Positions 42,853 to 53,565 of a stretch of DNA of 64,000 nucleotides are shown one piece after another; position 1 is the first letter of the stretch; every line of letters begins with the position of its first letter. The stretch comes from Raphanus sativus (taxonomy: Eukaryota; Streptophyta; Magnoliopsida; Brassicales; Brassicaceae): positions 7,936,001-8,000,000 of the forward strand of contig NC_079516.1 in the NCBI RefSeq assembly GCF_000801105.2, given 5' to 3'. The position numbers and the translations under genes are program-made. The notes under the pieces are model-generated. The model made no database searches. It was not told where the DNA came from and saw only the letters and a list, made by a program, of their open reading frames with translations.

Positions 42853-43219
42853 ACAAATGAAACAAGACAAAGAGTTGCAAATTGAACTTGGCAACGCAGA
42901 ACTTTTAAAATGTTTATACATTGAGACCACACTAAGACAAGAGACTAATTATTATACAAGTTAATAAACTGAGAGAATCTATATATTCTGCTTAAATCAT
43001 GATCATACTGTCTGACGGAAACATCATCGTACTCTTCACTCGATTCTCTTCCTTATCTCTAGCTCTATCTTTGACGGAAACTGAGATGATCTGAATCTTG
43101 TCGCTAGCCATCTCTTCTTTCTTCATAGTCACCAGTCTTTCTCCACTGATCTCGCCGAACAGCACTTTCCTCCTCAGGTCCGGATTGCTACTGTCTCCCA
43201 TGTTGAAAAGAATGGATAT
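42853..43219. repeat. right copy of the segment duplicated around the MADS gene
   Basis: Direct-orientation match to 39725-40080. Homology stops near ATCCATTCTTTTCAACAT on the minus strand in both copies, beyond which they differ. Confidence 0.8.
42992..43201 (-). pseudogene. TFIIS central-domain-like fragment (copy 2)
   Basis: Minus-strand frame MGDSSNPDLRRKVLFGEISG, ERLVTMKKEEMASDKIQ, then a charged tail ending SMIMI. It equals the second half of copy 1 with substitutions and a changed linker. The true coding start is missing; the ATG arose from the ATT of copy 1 (FNIGDSS to FNMGDSS). Upstream sequence is an A-run and unrelated AT-rich DNA, so no promoter or N-terminal part is present. Confidence 0.7.
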
Positions 43220-43891
43220 GTACTTTGCTTTTTTTTTTTCTGTTAATATGTGTTATCACAAAAGTTCATGTTTATGTTTTACCGATACAAATGCATTACT
43301 TGATTACATGTCCTATGATAAACATACAAAAAATAAACTTGTAAAGAAAAAAAGATGAATATTTTAAAACATAACAGATCTCTTAAACATTTGTGGATTT
43401 ATTTATTAATTGTAAAATGTATTTTAAAATTAAAATAATTCTTATATATTGTGTTGTTATTTAGAACTAATATTTTTCTATTATAAATTTTAAAAATTAA
43501 GATAAAATACTTTATAATAAAAATATTAATTAAACAAAAATATTTGTATACATATATATATTAAAATATTTTAATATGTGAGTGTTAAAATTTCGACTCA
43601 ATAATAAGCATTTATATTTTTTGATAAAAAGACTTTTTTCATATATAATAATTTGATGTTTGATTTAAACTTTTCAAAGACATTTGAATTAATAAAATAT
43701 AAACTAATAAATATTTGTAACAAGATTATGTCTATGCGGACAAAACAACTAGTAGTATTGTAATTATCTCACGGAATTAAAGACAAAATCTTATGAAGAA
43801 TTTTGCTATTTCGTAGTATAGGTAAACAAGAGGAAAAGTAACATTACATTTATGTGAATTTAAAAATAAATATTGTCGATTTAATGATTAA
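43220..43891. other. intergenic, AT-rich, nothing recognised
   Basis: No supported gene or clear repeat. Confidence 0.45.
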
Positions 43892-44506
43892 CTAGATTTT
43901 GATCCGTGCACCCGCACAGGTGTTTAATTTCTCTTTAAATAAATATATATTTGTTGTAAGTAGTGTTTTGAAATCCGATCCAGATCCACGTTAAACCGAT
44001 AAACCCGTGACCCAAGATAAATTCGGTTTGAATTTTGTGAAAAAACAGAATTTAAAAACCCAATAAAACCTGCAAAGAGCCACTAAAACCCAGAACCTGG
44101 TATCGGTTGAATCACTGGTTTAACCAATATATATATTTTATTAGTTTTTAATTATGTTTAGAATTTTTTATATATATATATTCTAAATTTTTGTAAACAT
44201 TAGTCGAAGTAGACAGTGTTATTTTATTATTTTGTATTAAATGTTATTTTGTTTTTCTTATAAATATAATATTATATTATACATATTATTTTTCAAAATA
44301 TATTACTATTTATTTTTCATGTCACTATTATATATCATATATGTATCATGATATAATTAATTGTATTTTATATGTACCATCATATAAGTAATTATACATT
44401 AATAGTATTTTATATGTACCATCATATATATTATATTTCTAAAACGTAATGTAAAATATAAAACCATGATTTAAGTTTGTGTTTGAAAATGGGTTTTGAA
44501 TTGCAT

Positions 44507-44573
<67 letters not shown>

Positions 44574-44967
44574 ATATATATTAAAATATTTTTGTAATGG
44601 TTATTGAAAAGTATTTTAATAAAAATTAAAAATTTAATATATGTATATCTTTAATCAATTTTAAATTAATATTTTGATATGTATATAGAGTTTAAATTTT
44701 GTTTTATGATTATTTTATACAAAACATATTTTTAAGTAATTAGATTGAATTATTTTCGTATATTTTAAATTTAGCCAAGATATATAGTATCTCATAATAT
44801 AATTCACTTTTAATTTTTCTTAATAACATAAATCTATTACCTTTTCTGAATATATATATTTTTTTTTTTTTAATGGTATCATTGTTTCCAAACAAATCTA
44901 AAAAGTACTTCTACTTTAATAAGTTTCCAAATAAATCTAAAAGGTACTTCTAATTTACTAAGATAGA
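43892..44967 (-). mobile_element. complete non-autonomous Helitron, minus strand
   Basis: Read on the minus strand it starts TCTATCTTAGTAAATTAGAA after A (complement of 44968) and ends with the partly paired ACCTGTGCGGGTGCACGG, then ATCAAAATCTAG, followed by T (complement of 43891). Insertion is between A and T. 1076 bp, no coding. The first 39 bp appear twice in tandem (44889-44966, see findings), and the middle holds a 77-bp AT microsatellite. Confidence 0.83.
44506..44582. repeat. AT microsatellite inside the Helitron
   Basis: Nearly pure TA run of about 77 bp broken by two AAT/ATTA shifts; self-complementary, so likely to form hairpins and vary in length. Confidence 0.95.
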
Positions 44968-45738
44968 TGAATAACAAGAAAGCAAAAATATATTTGGGGA
45001 AATCATTTTTTGTCTGTATAAAAGAAAAGGGTGGTTAAGTACCTTTACTTCCATTTTGTTGTTGCAATCTCCGGCGTGGACTTTATGGCTATGACCGATA
45101 ACAAGTTAAATTCAGATTCAAGTGGTAAGAAACTTCTCATGGCTGCTTTACTTTGAAAACAATTGCCACTAAAACCTCTATAGAAGAAGTATGTTGAAAA
45201 CGGAGAATTTGAATTTTCTTTATTGAATAGTGATATTTTTAGAATCATTAAAGATTGGTTATTCCAATTTTATTTCTTTCTAGAGGATCAATATATTGGA
45301 TTCATTATCGAGAGACAATCTATAGAACTAATTTGGAAGTTACTAATGTTATACAACAACGAGAACAAAAGAAAAGTTAGTAGTTTTATAGCATGGTTGA
45401 TATCCAAAATGAAGATTGCATTAAAAAGATTCCGAAGAAAGCTTCTTCAAATTTTAATTTTATGTATTAGAGTATTATCTTTTATTTTAGATTTGGATTT
45501 TATTGTATTTTTATATGCTATGTTTACTGTTACACTTTATATAAATAAAACAGTTGTTAAGGAAAAAAAAGACAAGGTGGAAACTTTAAAACTCAAAACC
45601 CTAATTTCTACTTAGAGATCCCCCATTGTGTTGTTCTCGGCTTCCTTGGGAGATACAAATCCCTTCATCAACTTTAGACCAAAAAACCCCTTCATCTTCC
45701 CTTGGGATAGAGTCCACACGGAGAGAGAAACAAAGACG
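44968..45738. other. upstream region of the F-box gene
   Basis: A frame of 130 codons at 45223-45615 is AT-rich and rich in Ile/Leu/Lys without motifs, so not annotated as a gene. At 45090-45127 a short MAMTDNKLNSDSSG reading ends at a GTAAGA donor, perhaps a relict exon. Confidence 0.35.
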
Positions 45739-47085
45739 ATGTCTTATCTTCCGGCAGATTTGGTAGAAGAAATACTTTCTAGGGTTCCGGCAAAATCTCT
45801 GCTACGATTGAGATCTACATGCAAAGGATGGAACACTTTATTCAAAGACCAAAGGTTCATCGAGAAGCACCTTCGTAACGTTCCAAAGCAGCTTCGCGCT
45901 CTCATATTGGAGGGATGTAGGCTTTATCCCACGAGCGTAGATCTGAACTCTGTCCCTCCGTCTATCGAATTTAGCGATTCACTTAGCCTAAATGAGTCTG
46001 ATGATTCAGAAGAGGTCTATATAGACACAGTTTTTCACTGCGATGGTTTGTTGTTATGCACCACCGTGGAGGATGAACTGGTTGTTTGGAATCCTTGTTT
46101 AAGGGAAACTAGGTGGATCAAACAAACCTATGGTACCAGGTGTTTTTATAACAAAATGTTTAGAGGGAGAAAGACTACGTTTGCTTTAGGATACGAAAAG
46201 AATCAATTTTGCCGAAGCTACAAAATCTTGATGTTTTGGGGATGTGACAAAACAAAAGGCGACCTAGTTGATGGACATGAAATCTATGATTTTAACAATC
46301 TACATGACGACGAAGTTGATGGATTTGAGATCTACGACTTGAACTCTAATTCGTGGAGAGTTGTTAAGGCTCCCAACTGCTTCGTAATGAATTCTCATGG
46401 CGTGAGTTTGAAGGGAAATACTTATTGGGTAACTTCTGATGATGGTATAGACGATGACTACTTGCTCAGTTTTGATTTTACAAAAGAGAGATTTATACGT
46501 TTGTGTTTTCCTCTCCCATCTCTTGACTGTATGTATAAGGCTCTATCAGTTGTTAGAGAGGAACTCTCGGTGTTACGTTGTATAAAAGGTTCATCAACGA
46601 TGGAGATGTGGGTGACCAATAAAATGGACACTAGTTGTGAAGCGGATTTGTCATGGAGCAAATCCTTTGCTGTGGATTATGGTTTGGATGTTTACACGTG
46701 TCTTTTAATCGACGAGCGTAAGAAAGTGGCTTTGTGTGATTCATATTTTGGGAAAGGCTGGAGCAGGGTGTGTACTGTTGGTGAAGCGGATGAATATTAC
46801 ACAGAAATCCCTTTTAAAGAAATGTATTTAGAACGTATTCATATTTTCAATTATGTTCCAAGTTTGGTTCACATTCAGCAAGATATCGAATCAGATGTTT
46901 TTGATAAAAGTCATCGTAGAAGATGGGATGATCTTAGCAGAGAAGATGATAGTGACATGGACTCCGGGTTAGAAGAGACTGATGGCATGGACTCCGGGTT
47001 AGAAGAATGGTACTGGTGGGAGATAGAGGGTGCTGATATTAGCATCAGTCGTAGAAGCCGAGGTCGTGTGTGGAAGACGAGGTGA
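45739..47085 (+). CDS. F-box protein with FBA-type interaction domain, intronless
   Basis: F-box proteins bring substrates to SCF ubiquitin ligases. The start at 45739 (MSYLPADLVEEILSRVPAKS) is chosen because the F-box begins there; the frame is open further upstream but without homology. 448 residues. The F-box is at residues 1-45 (LVEEILSRVPAKSLLRLRST, CKGWNTLF). The associated domain follows: HCDGLLLC at about 98, VVWNPCLRETRWI, LGYEKNQFCRSYKILMFW, FEIYDLNSNSWRVV, GVSLKGNTYW, LLSFDFTKERF. Two internal duplications are visible: EIYDFNNLHDDEVDGFEIYD near 185 and DMDSGLEETDGMDSGLEE near 420. The C-terminus is acidic, then Arg-rich. This family grows and dies quickly in Brassicaceae; the substrate is unknown. 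Confidence 0.92.
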   Translation: MSYLPADLVEEILSRVPAKSLLRLRSTCKGWNTLFKDQRFIEKHLRNVPKQLRALILEGCRLYPTSVDLNSVPPSIEFSDSLSLNESDDSEEVYIDTVFHCDGLLLCTTVEDELVVWNPCLRETRWIKQTYGTRCFYNKMFRGRKTTFALGYEKNQFCRSYKILMFWGCDKTKGDLVDGHEIYDFNNLHDDEVDGFEIYDLNSNSWRVVKAPNCFVMNSHGVSLKGNTYWVTSDDGIDDDYLLSFDFTKERFIRLCFPLPSLDCMYKALSVVREELSVLRCIKGSSTMEMWVTNKMDTSCEADLSWSKSFAVDYGLDVYTCLLIDERKKVALCDSYFGKGWSRVCTVGEADEYYTEIPFKEMYLERIHIFNYVPSLVHIQQDIESDVFDKSHRRRWDDLSREDDSDMDSGLEETDGMDSGLEEWYWWEIEGADISISRRSRGRVWKTR

Positions 47086-49003
47086 GTTACCCTTGTGAGT
47101 TGTGACACAAGTGATCTCTCCGGATATTTATTCACCCGTCTTTGTTGTCGCATTATATTTTTGTATAATCATTGCAGTTTCTGCTAAGCCTTGAATTTTA
47201 ATTATCACCTTGAACAATTCTCAGTTCTCAAAAAGTAACTCTTTGGCACTCTATCTTCTTCGTATCTTGCTCACTTGCTAGATTTGGCGTTCATTTATAA
47301 ATATTTTATCGATTTCAGTTCAGCATTACACTAGAACCTGTTTGTTGCCACTTTGGATCTTATAGAGACAAAAGATTTACATACCAATAACCTCACCACC
47401 CACGGCCAGGGGAGGTACACAATGCGCTCGCCTTCCCTCGCTTTTGGGTTTTTTTTCCTCCTAAAGTACTTCGTGGTGACGCTTTGCTGCAAGTATATAA
47501 ACCAATTGGTTTGTTTGAAAATAGTACATAAACCGTTTTGATTCAAACCGATTTAGTATCAATATTTTCTGTGGAGAAGAGTATATCCTCCTCATTTAAC
47601 CTTGGTTGATGAAAATGACATGAAGGGGATTTAGGAGAGGTAGGCCTTGGCTATGACAAAATGTTGGAGTTTGAAGAGAATTAATTAATGATTTTGAATC
47701 TGACTAGTATAGTTTTAGGAATTGTTGTTTTCGGTTTGGTATTGAATTTAGTATTTTACTAGTGTTCTTGCTAATTAAACTATATATTTTGCAATGGTAT
47801 TTTGAAGTTTTGGATTAAAAATTAAAGTGGATTTGTTGTTTTTGGTTTCTAACATAAGTCTCTTCAAAGCTATCAGTTCTTATCATGAATATATAAAGTT
47901 TTGCTTACCTTTTGATGAAGCATATTCGGCTGCTTGTCGACGACCACTTTCTCGCCTGGAGTTGCCTTTCGCCATTTTAAACTAGCCAATACATCATCTC
48001 GTTGGTTCAAAAACATAACATACGTTGATATGGAAGAGAGTACATATTTATTAGTTTCTTGCATCATTTTGTGAAGAAACCGTTGACATGGCAAAGCCTA
48101 ACAATTCATCAAAACGATTTCATGTCATCTATTCCATTCACGTACATTCATCAAGCGTAATTCATTGTATCTGTTTCTTTTGCTGGCTCGTCCTTTAGTC
48201 ACTCCTTATACATCCTATCAATCTATCATTACCCCTTTCGGACAAGTTTGTCCTCAATTTTTACAAGAAAAATTTGCCATGCTAACCTCCAAGAAATTGG
48301 TCGCCATCAAAGCTAATCATAGATGAGAATTGTAGTCAAAGTTACGAAGCTATAAATTTGCCGTCTCTTTCTGGTGTTAGCAACAAGATGATTAGTTGTA
48401 ACCCCGTAGGAAATTAACTTTTTTCTGAGAAGAGAGCTTGGAATATGCAAGTGATCGTTGGCGAGAAAGCCTCTCGATAAGAAACATCAGTAGATTCGAA
48501 ATCATCATTGTACTGAATAAACATGACTCGATGCGTCAGCTGTTTTTTTCTTAGTATAGTGTGTGAGACTCCTCACCAGTTTTCTTGGATATGAAAAACA
48601 TAATCAGAGTCTGTCTTGCTTATACTTGTTCTTAATTATAAGTGAAATGTATATAGGCACCTTATCACTAAGCTGCTCCAAATCTGAATAAGCAGAATTC
48701 ATTGTGTACGACCAATTTGATTATTTGAATTTTGGAAAAAATAATAAAACTAACAAAACACAACATAACTTTTGAACTTTGGAAAAAAAAATTTTGAACT
48801 TTGGACGTGACTTAAGGTACCTATAATTTTATTTTGCAAATTATATTTTAATTTACTCTTTTTTTCCAAATGATTGCCATTTTTGTGTATTTCTATTTAG
48901 TAGAAAAGAGCATCCACATAGTGAATCTACTAGAAAATCTCTTAATACAGAATTATATTAATATCTAGTTTTATTAAGTGTAGATTAGATACCAATTAAA
49001 CTG
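47086..49003. other. intergenic with one orphan exon-like frame
   Basis: No complete gene. 48031-47967 on the minus strand is listed separately. Elsewhere AT-rich sequence without recognisable motifs. Confidence 0.4.
47907..47973 (-). pseudogene. orphan first-exon-like fragment
   Basis: Minus-strand ATG in AAAATGGCGAAAGGCAAC opens MAKGNSRRESGRRQAAEYAS followed by SK and a good donor (AAAAG, then GTAAGC). The basic, Arg/Ser-rich start looks like a DNA-binding or chromatin protein, but I find no following exon in the next several hundred bases. Probably a leftover or a captured exon. Confidence 0.3.
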
Positions 49004-49240
49004 TGGAAGCCCTTTTGGTCCAGTGGTTTGACTAAAAGTTCAATTGCTTCTACACCTAGAGGTCTGGGGTTCAAACTCCAGAAAATACCAGATTATGGAG
49101 AAACATGTTACAGGAGATTTTCAGCTTGGTGCAGTCAGGCCAATCGATTCTTATGAACAAGATTTTTTTGGCATCCTGATGCGTAAATACAAAATTACAT
49201 TAATTATCATTAGATATCGTTTTAGTTCGCGCGAGTGTGA
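49004..49240 (+). mobile_element. tRNA-derived SINE-like element
   Basis: Contains an internal RNA polymerase III promoter: A box TGGTCCAGTGG (49016-49026) and B box GGTTCAAACTC (49069-49079) 43 bp further, and starts GGAAGCCCTTTTGGTC as plant SINEs of this group do in my memory. Not a working tRNA gene, since cloverleaf stems do not form. The 3' end is uncertain; TTCGCGCGAGTG near 49226 may belong to it. Confidence 0.55.
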
Positions 49241-49590
49241 ATAAAGTAAAATCGGTAACAAAAAGTTAAAACTAGCCCAAAACTGGGTGCGACGTAAAAA
49301 CCAAAAAAAAAATAAAAAAAAAACTATATATCAAGGGTATAATTGTCAATGTCCCTAATTGATTCGATCCACTTCAGCTTGAAGACTAACCACATCTGCA
49401 AAGAGTTAAAAATAAATCCAAGAGAAAACGGAGAGGAGAGATTGAGAAGCCTTCAGATCTGCCAGTAAAAACCGTTTGTTTTTACTTCTCAATCACACAA
49501 AGTTTCGATGATTTTCATCATGAATTTCGCTTGAGACTGCTTTGGTGTTTTGTTTCTGTTCCGCAGGTCGAATTAGGGTTTCAGTAGGCA
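49241..49590 (+). promoter_or_regulatory. promoter and leader of the coiled-coil protein gene
   Basis: An A-run near 49300, then GC-richer leader-like sequence with GGAGAGGAGAGATTGAGAAG at about 49431. No clear TATA box. CGCAGGTCGAATTAGGG before the ATG may be an acceptor of a 5' leader intron. Confidence 0.35.
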
Positions 49591-51926
49591 ATGTCTTCTC
49601 CCTTTTATTCTCCGACAAATATGCAACAAGACATCGGCCAATCTCCTCCTGGGTAAATTTATCTTCTCCTTAATCTCTCTGTTTCGTTTTGTTTTTTTTT
49701 TCTGCTTTAATTCCTTGAAACAAATGTGAATCTTGAACTGAATTTTGTCGGGAAAAATTGGGACCAGTCTCCCTCTTATAGACTTATTTTTTAATGTGGA
49801 GCAGATTCAAAGCTCAGACATGATAACCCAACTGTTCTGGAGTTTTAAAAGATTAGATTGATCCAAAAGTTAGGGTTCCTATTATACTAAATGCTGCTAC
49901 AAAAAGAAAGATTGTGTCTTTAGGGTTGACTATTGTGTGCGTGTCTCTATAGTCGATTTGACATTTGATTCCTAAGAAAGCTTTTTTTTTCACCATTATT
50001 TGTCTATTGAACCGTATGTCATATTGTTTGTATAAATGTTTTGTGGTTTAATTGTCTAAATGTAGCTTTTGTTTGTGCTAATCCATATGCAGGTTTGATA
50101 ATGAACAAGTTCCAGTCAGTACCTACCAAGACACCGAACCTGTCCCGCTCTCAACTTATCACGAAAACGAACCTAACCAACCCCAAGCCACTCAGCAAGA
50201 GCTTGACGACTTCTGGGAAAACGGTTTCAACAGGGAAGAAGCCATCCAAGATCCAGAGCCCTCCTCTCAGGCCACCAAAGAAAACGGGAAGAGAAGCGTA
50301 GACAACAGCTCTTTCACTCCAGGTGAAACCGATCTCAACCAGCTCCCAGCGATCCCGCCTGTTTCGACCGGTCAAGGTCCTCCCTACGCCCCTGTCGATT
50401 GGCCAAGCCCTGGTGATGTTTGGACTTGGAGAGTCGGGAGGAGAGTGACTGCTCTTGGGTTTCATCAGGATAGGTTCTTGATTCTCCCTCAGAGGCTTCA
50501 GCAGAAGAATGTCCCAAAGTCTTTTGCGAGCAAACCGGCTCTTGCTCGTTATGTCCAGATGAGTTTCCCTGAGATGGATGCTGATGCGTTCTTCGCTTCG
50601 TTTAGTTGGAAGATCCCTGCTCTCTTTCAGCCTGCTGACAAAGGTAAAGACATTAATGATAATAATAACTCTGGTGGTTCTTAGTTTAAGAGCTTAAGCT
50701 AGTTTCTTTTCTTTTTTGTAGTTGATGCTGCGTCTCTCTTTGAGGAGACAACACCAAAGGAAGTAAAGACCGAAGGAGGAGGAGGAGGAGCTTCAAACGA
50801 TGAGAATGTTAAAGAAGGAAACTCAAGATACAGCCAGAGGAAGAGGAACCCAATGCCTACGTTTGATCCCGTCGTGGAGAAACCTAAAGCCATCAAGAAG
50901 AAGAAAGGAGGAAAGACTCCTGGACCTCAATCCTCGACCAAACCGAAACCACCGTCTCGGCAATCTTCGAGACGCTCTTCGAACCAGCAGAGCGGTGGTG
51001 CTGTGGAGCTGAACCTCCAGAACGAGGAGGAAGGTGGTGGACCTGCTGCTGCTGCTACTGCACCAAACACTAGTGGCAGGAGAAAGAAACGCAGAGTTAA
51101 CGTTGAGGAGGAAGATGTTGCGATTCCACACATCTACGTCTCTCCAATGAACGGTGTTCTCGCTGTCTCTCACGAGCCTATAGATGTTGACCCGATAGAG
51201 TTCGACAGCTACCTGAACTCTCTTGAAAACCTTCTCCACCAGGGTCCAGGAGGAGATGATGCTGGGACTGGGAGAGAGTCTTCCTCTGTTCTTGTAAGGG
51301 CAAGCTCTCCAATGAGAGAGTATGAGTGGGCTGAAGCTCGTATGAAGATCTCTTCTCTTCTTGAGAAAGACTTCCCTACTCTGTTCGTCTCCAAGGAAGC
51401 TGCAGAGATAGCTGCGTTAGCAACTAAGCTGAGGAAAGATCCAAACCTTTCCGCTGAGGAGATAGTGAGACTGAAGCTCATGGAAGAGATTCCTACCTTC
51501 AGTGAAGTGTTTCAAGAGAACAAAGCTGTGATCGAAGAAGCAGACAAGTTCTTCTCTGCCTTGGAGCTCAACAAAGCCAAAGTAGCCTCGCTTAAGTACG
51601 AGTACAGCGACTTGAAGCACAAGCTAGGGAGTATCCAGATGGAAGTAGATGAGAACTCTGAGGCGATCCGTCAGATTGATGAGCAGATAGCTCAGCTTCA
51701 AGCGAGGAGGACTGAGCTGAAGAAGCACATTGGTAGCAAGGAGAAAGAGAGGGTTGATCTGAGCTACGGACAGAAGATGGTGGCGAACTCGATTCCTAAA
51801 GTGGTGCAGGAAGTTCAAGCAGCTAACTCGAAGAAGCCAGAGTGGGAATGCAAGAAAGAGAATGCTCTGAAGCGTGAGGAAGAGATCCTCTCTAAGTTCA
51901 CTCCTCTCAAAGGCTTCTTCCTCTAA
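49591..51926 (+). CDS. plant-specific coiled-coil protein (At3g22520-like), 3 exons
   Basis: Exons 49591-49652, 50093-50643 and 50722-51926 join in phase to 605 residues. The start MSSPFYSPTNMQQDIGQSPP is the first ATG after the leader. Residues about 95-200 form the conserved module (PVDWPSPGDVWTWRVGRRVT, LGFHQDRFLILPQRLQ, FASKPALARYVQMSFPEMDA, FFASFSWKIPALF). The centre is disordered and basic (KAIKKKKGGKTPGPQSSTKP, RRSSNQQSGG; GRRKKRRVNVEEED may be a nuclear signal). From about residue 400 a long helical region with coiled coil follows (LKYEYSDLKHKLGSIQMEVD, IAQLQARRTELKKHIGSKEK). I know of no proven biochemical role. The name rests on remembered similarity and position. Confidence 0.88.
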
Positions 51927-52758
51927 ACGAAATCAAAATCTGGCTCCTTGTGATATCTTAACCTTTTAGCCTGTCTTGGTTGTATTATTAATTATGTAGC
52001 GGCTTTTTTTTTTCTTTTTGTGGGGTTTATGCTGCAGACTTCTAAAACCTTTCCTAGGCTTGGGGTTTTTATCTTATGTATGCTTTTTTTTGTTGGATGT
52101 ACTTTGGAAGCTTTTGTTAGTCGTTACTTAGCGACAACTATTGCTCTTTTGGTTGGAGCCAGGTTCGTCTTTACTCTGCGTAATTAGCAAGTCATCATAA
52201 CGCCAAGTCTTGTTTAAACTTAAAAAGGGTCTAGGATAAGCAAAAGACGAATGAAAAGAATTAGTATTAAGTTGGTTTAAGTTTTGGTTATGTCTGGTAT
52301 TCGATAAAATAAATGGGGTTGAAGATGCTCTTAGGCATTCACCTTTTAGCTTTGTTTATATACACAATCTGACCAAGATCTCCTACTCGGTGAGTGGCAC
52401 AATACGTTTAAACACTTGAGGATTATCTTCCAAAGCCTAACAATATTGATCTTGTACAGCTTGGAGGTTACGTTGTGGCGACACAACAGAGTAATAATAA
52501 CAGAACAATGAAGAAACATTTCTTTGAAAAGCCCACATTGTTAGCAGTTAACTAAAGTACTGTCTGAAAGAAAGACAAGGTTGATCTGAGCTACTGCCCT
52601 GAACCTGTATGAAAGGTTACATATGAAACGAAACTAGGAAGATTTGAGATTTCCTCTCCTCTCACACGTCTTACAAAGATTCAAATGAAAACCGTTCATA
52701 TTTAGAATTCCATCGTTACACAAAAGCTGTCTTAACCCAAAGCAGACATTACTCGATT
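51927..52758. other. 3' flanks of two convergent genes
   Basis: Holds the 3' untranslated regions of the coiled-coil gene (left) and the small heat-shock-like gene (right). The only notable sequence is GAAGATGCTCTTAG near 52324, like half a Tourist MITE end. Confidence 0.4.
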
Positions 52759-53238
52759 TTACAGAACAAGAACTAGCCTCCCACTTCCCACACCTTGTCC
52801 AAAACCATCATCTCCCTCTGAAACCATCTTAGGAACCGTAACAACCAAAGCCCCATCAACACAAGACACGGTAACAAGCTCAGGCCTCGTCGTCTCCGGA
52901 AGCCTAAAACGCCAGACATCAAGCTCCAACTCATCCAACGACAAACCCAAAGACAACCCATTTGTCCTCACCACGATCTTTGTGATACCCGGATGGATCT
53001 CCACCATATACGCCGTCATCTCCCCTCCTCCGCCTCCGCCGCCGTCCGTCTCCGCCACGAATCTGAAGCAGTCGGGTTTCTCTTCCACGGAGACGTCTGC
53101 TTCGGACCGCAGCGGAAGCTCGAGGACGCGGTTGAAGATGTGCGGTAAACGACGGAGATTCTTTCCGGGTTCTCGGGTCGGGTTGCGGTGGTGGTGGTGG
53201 ATCAATGTGTTGTTGTTGAGAATTGGATGGACTCTCAT
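52759..53238 (-). CDS. HSP20/alpha-crystallin-like protein, intronless
   Basis: 159 residues. N-terminus basic and His-rich (LIHHHHRNPTREPGKNLRRL), followed by LPHIFNRVLELPLRSEADVS. The alpha-crystallin-like beta-sandwich covers about residues 45-145 (EEKPDCFRFVAETDG, AYMVEIHPGITKIVVRT, LELDVWRFRLPE, LVTVSCVDGALVVTVPK). ALVVTVPK matches the last strand of small heat-shock proteins. A Gly run (GGGGGGG) sits inside. The classical C-terminal I/V-X-I/V tail is replaced by SGRLVLVL, so oligomer assembly may differ. Holdase activity is inferred from the family. Counterpart of At3g22530 by sequence and place. Confidence 0.87.
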   Translation of the reverse strand: MRVHPILNNNTLIHHHHRNPTREPGKNLRRLPHIFNRVLELPLRSEADVSVEEKPDCFRFVAETDGGGGGGGEMTAYMVEIHPGITKIVVRTNGLSLGLSLDELELDVWRFRLPETTRPELVTVSCVDGALVVTVPKMVSEGDDGFGQGVGSGRLVLVL

Positions 53239-53361
53239 GGCTTTTCCGGGTCGGGTTTGATAAGAAGAGATTGGATCAAAGTCAGTAATAGAGAGTATGA
53301 GAGATTACAGATCGATTTTTGAAGGAATTAAAAGCCTTTAAAAGAACAAAAAAGATTGCGT

Positions 53362-53399
53362 CTTCCTCTTCTTCTTCTTCTTCTTCTTCTTCTTCTTTT
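53362..53399. repeat. CTT microsatellite in the promoter of the HSP20-like gene
   Basis: TCTTCTTCTTCTTCTTCTTC and more, about 11-12 units; on the gene strand it is (GAA)n, about 125-160 bp upstream of the ATG, thus in leader or core promoter. Confidence 0.9.
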
Positions 53400-53565
53400 T
53401 TATGAATGGGTGCAAAGGCGAGGATCAGAAAAAGAAGTGAGATAAGGGAGATCCTTTCATTTTACCTAAATAGCCCTGTTTTAGTTTTATCATAACTACG
53501 TCGTATTCAGCGTCTTATTTAGCAAAGGTGGGAGGGATGATGCGGTTTCATTTGTATAGTGGATA

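Noticed and set aside
45223..45615. 130-codon frame upstream of the F-box gene
   Set aside because: AT-driven composition (Ile, Leu, Phe, Lys), no motif, no suitable upstream exon found. Kept only as a remark.
49004..49080. A tRNA gene
   Set aside because: A and B boxes are present, but acceptor and anticodon stems do not form and the element continues beyond. SINE-like is the better call.
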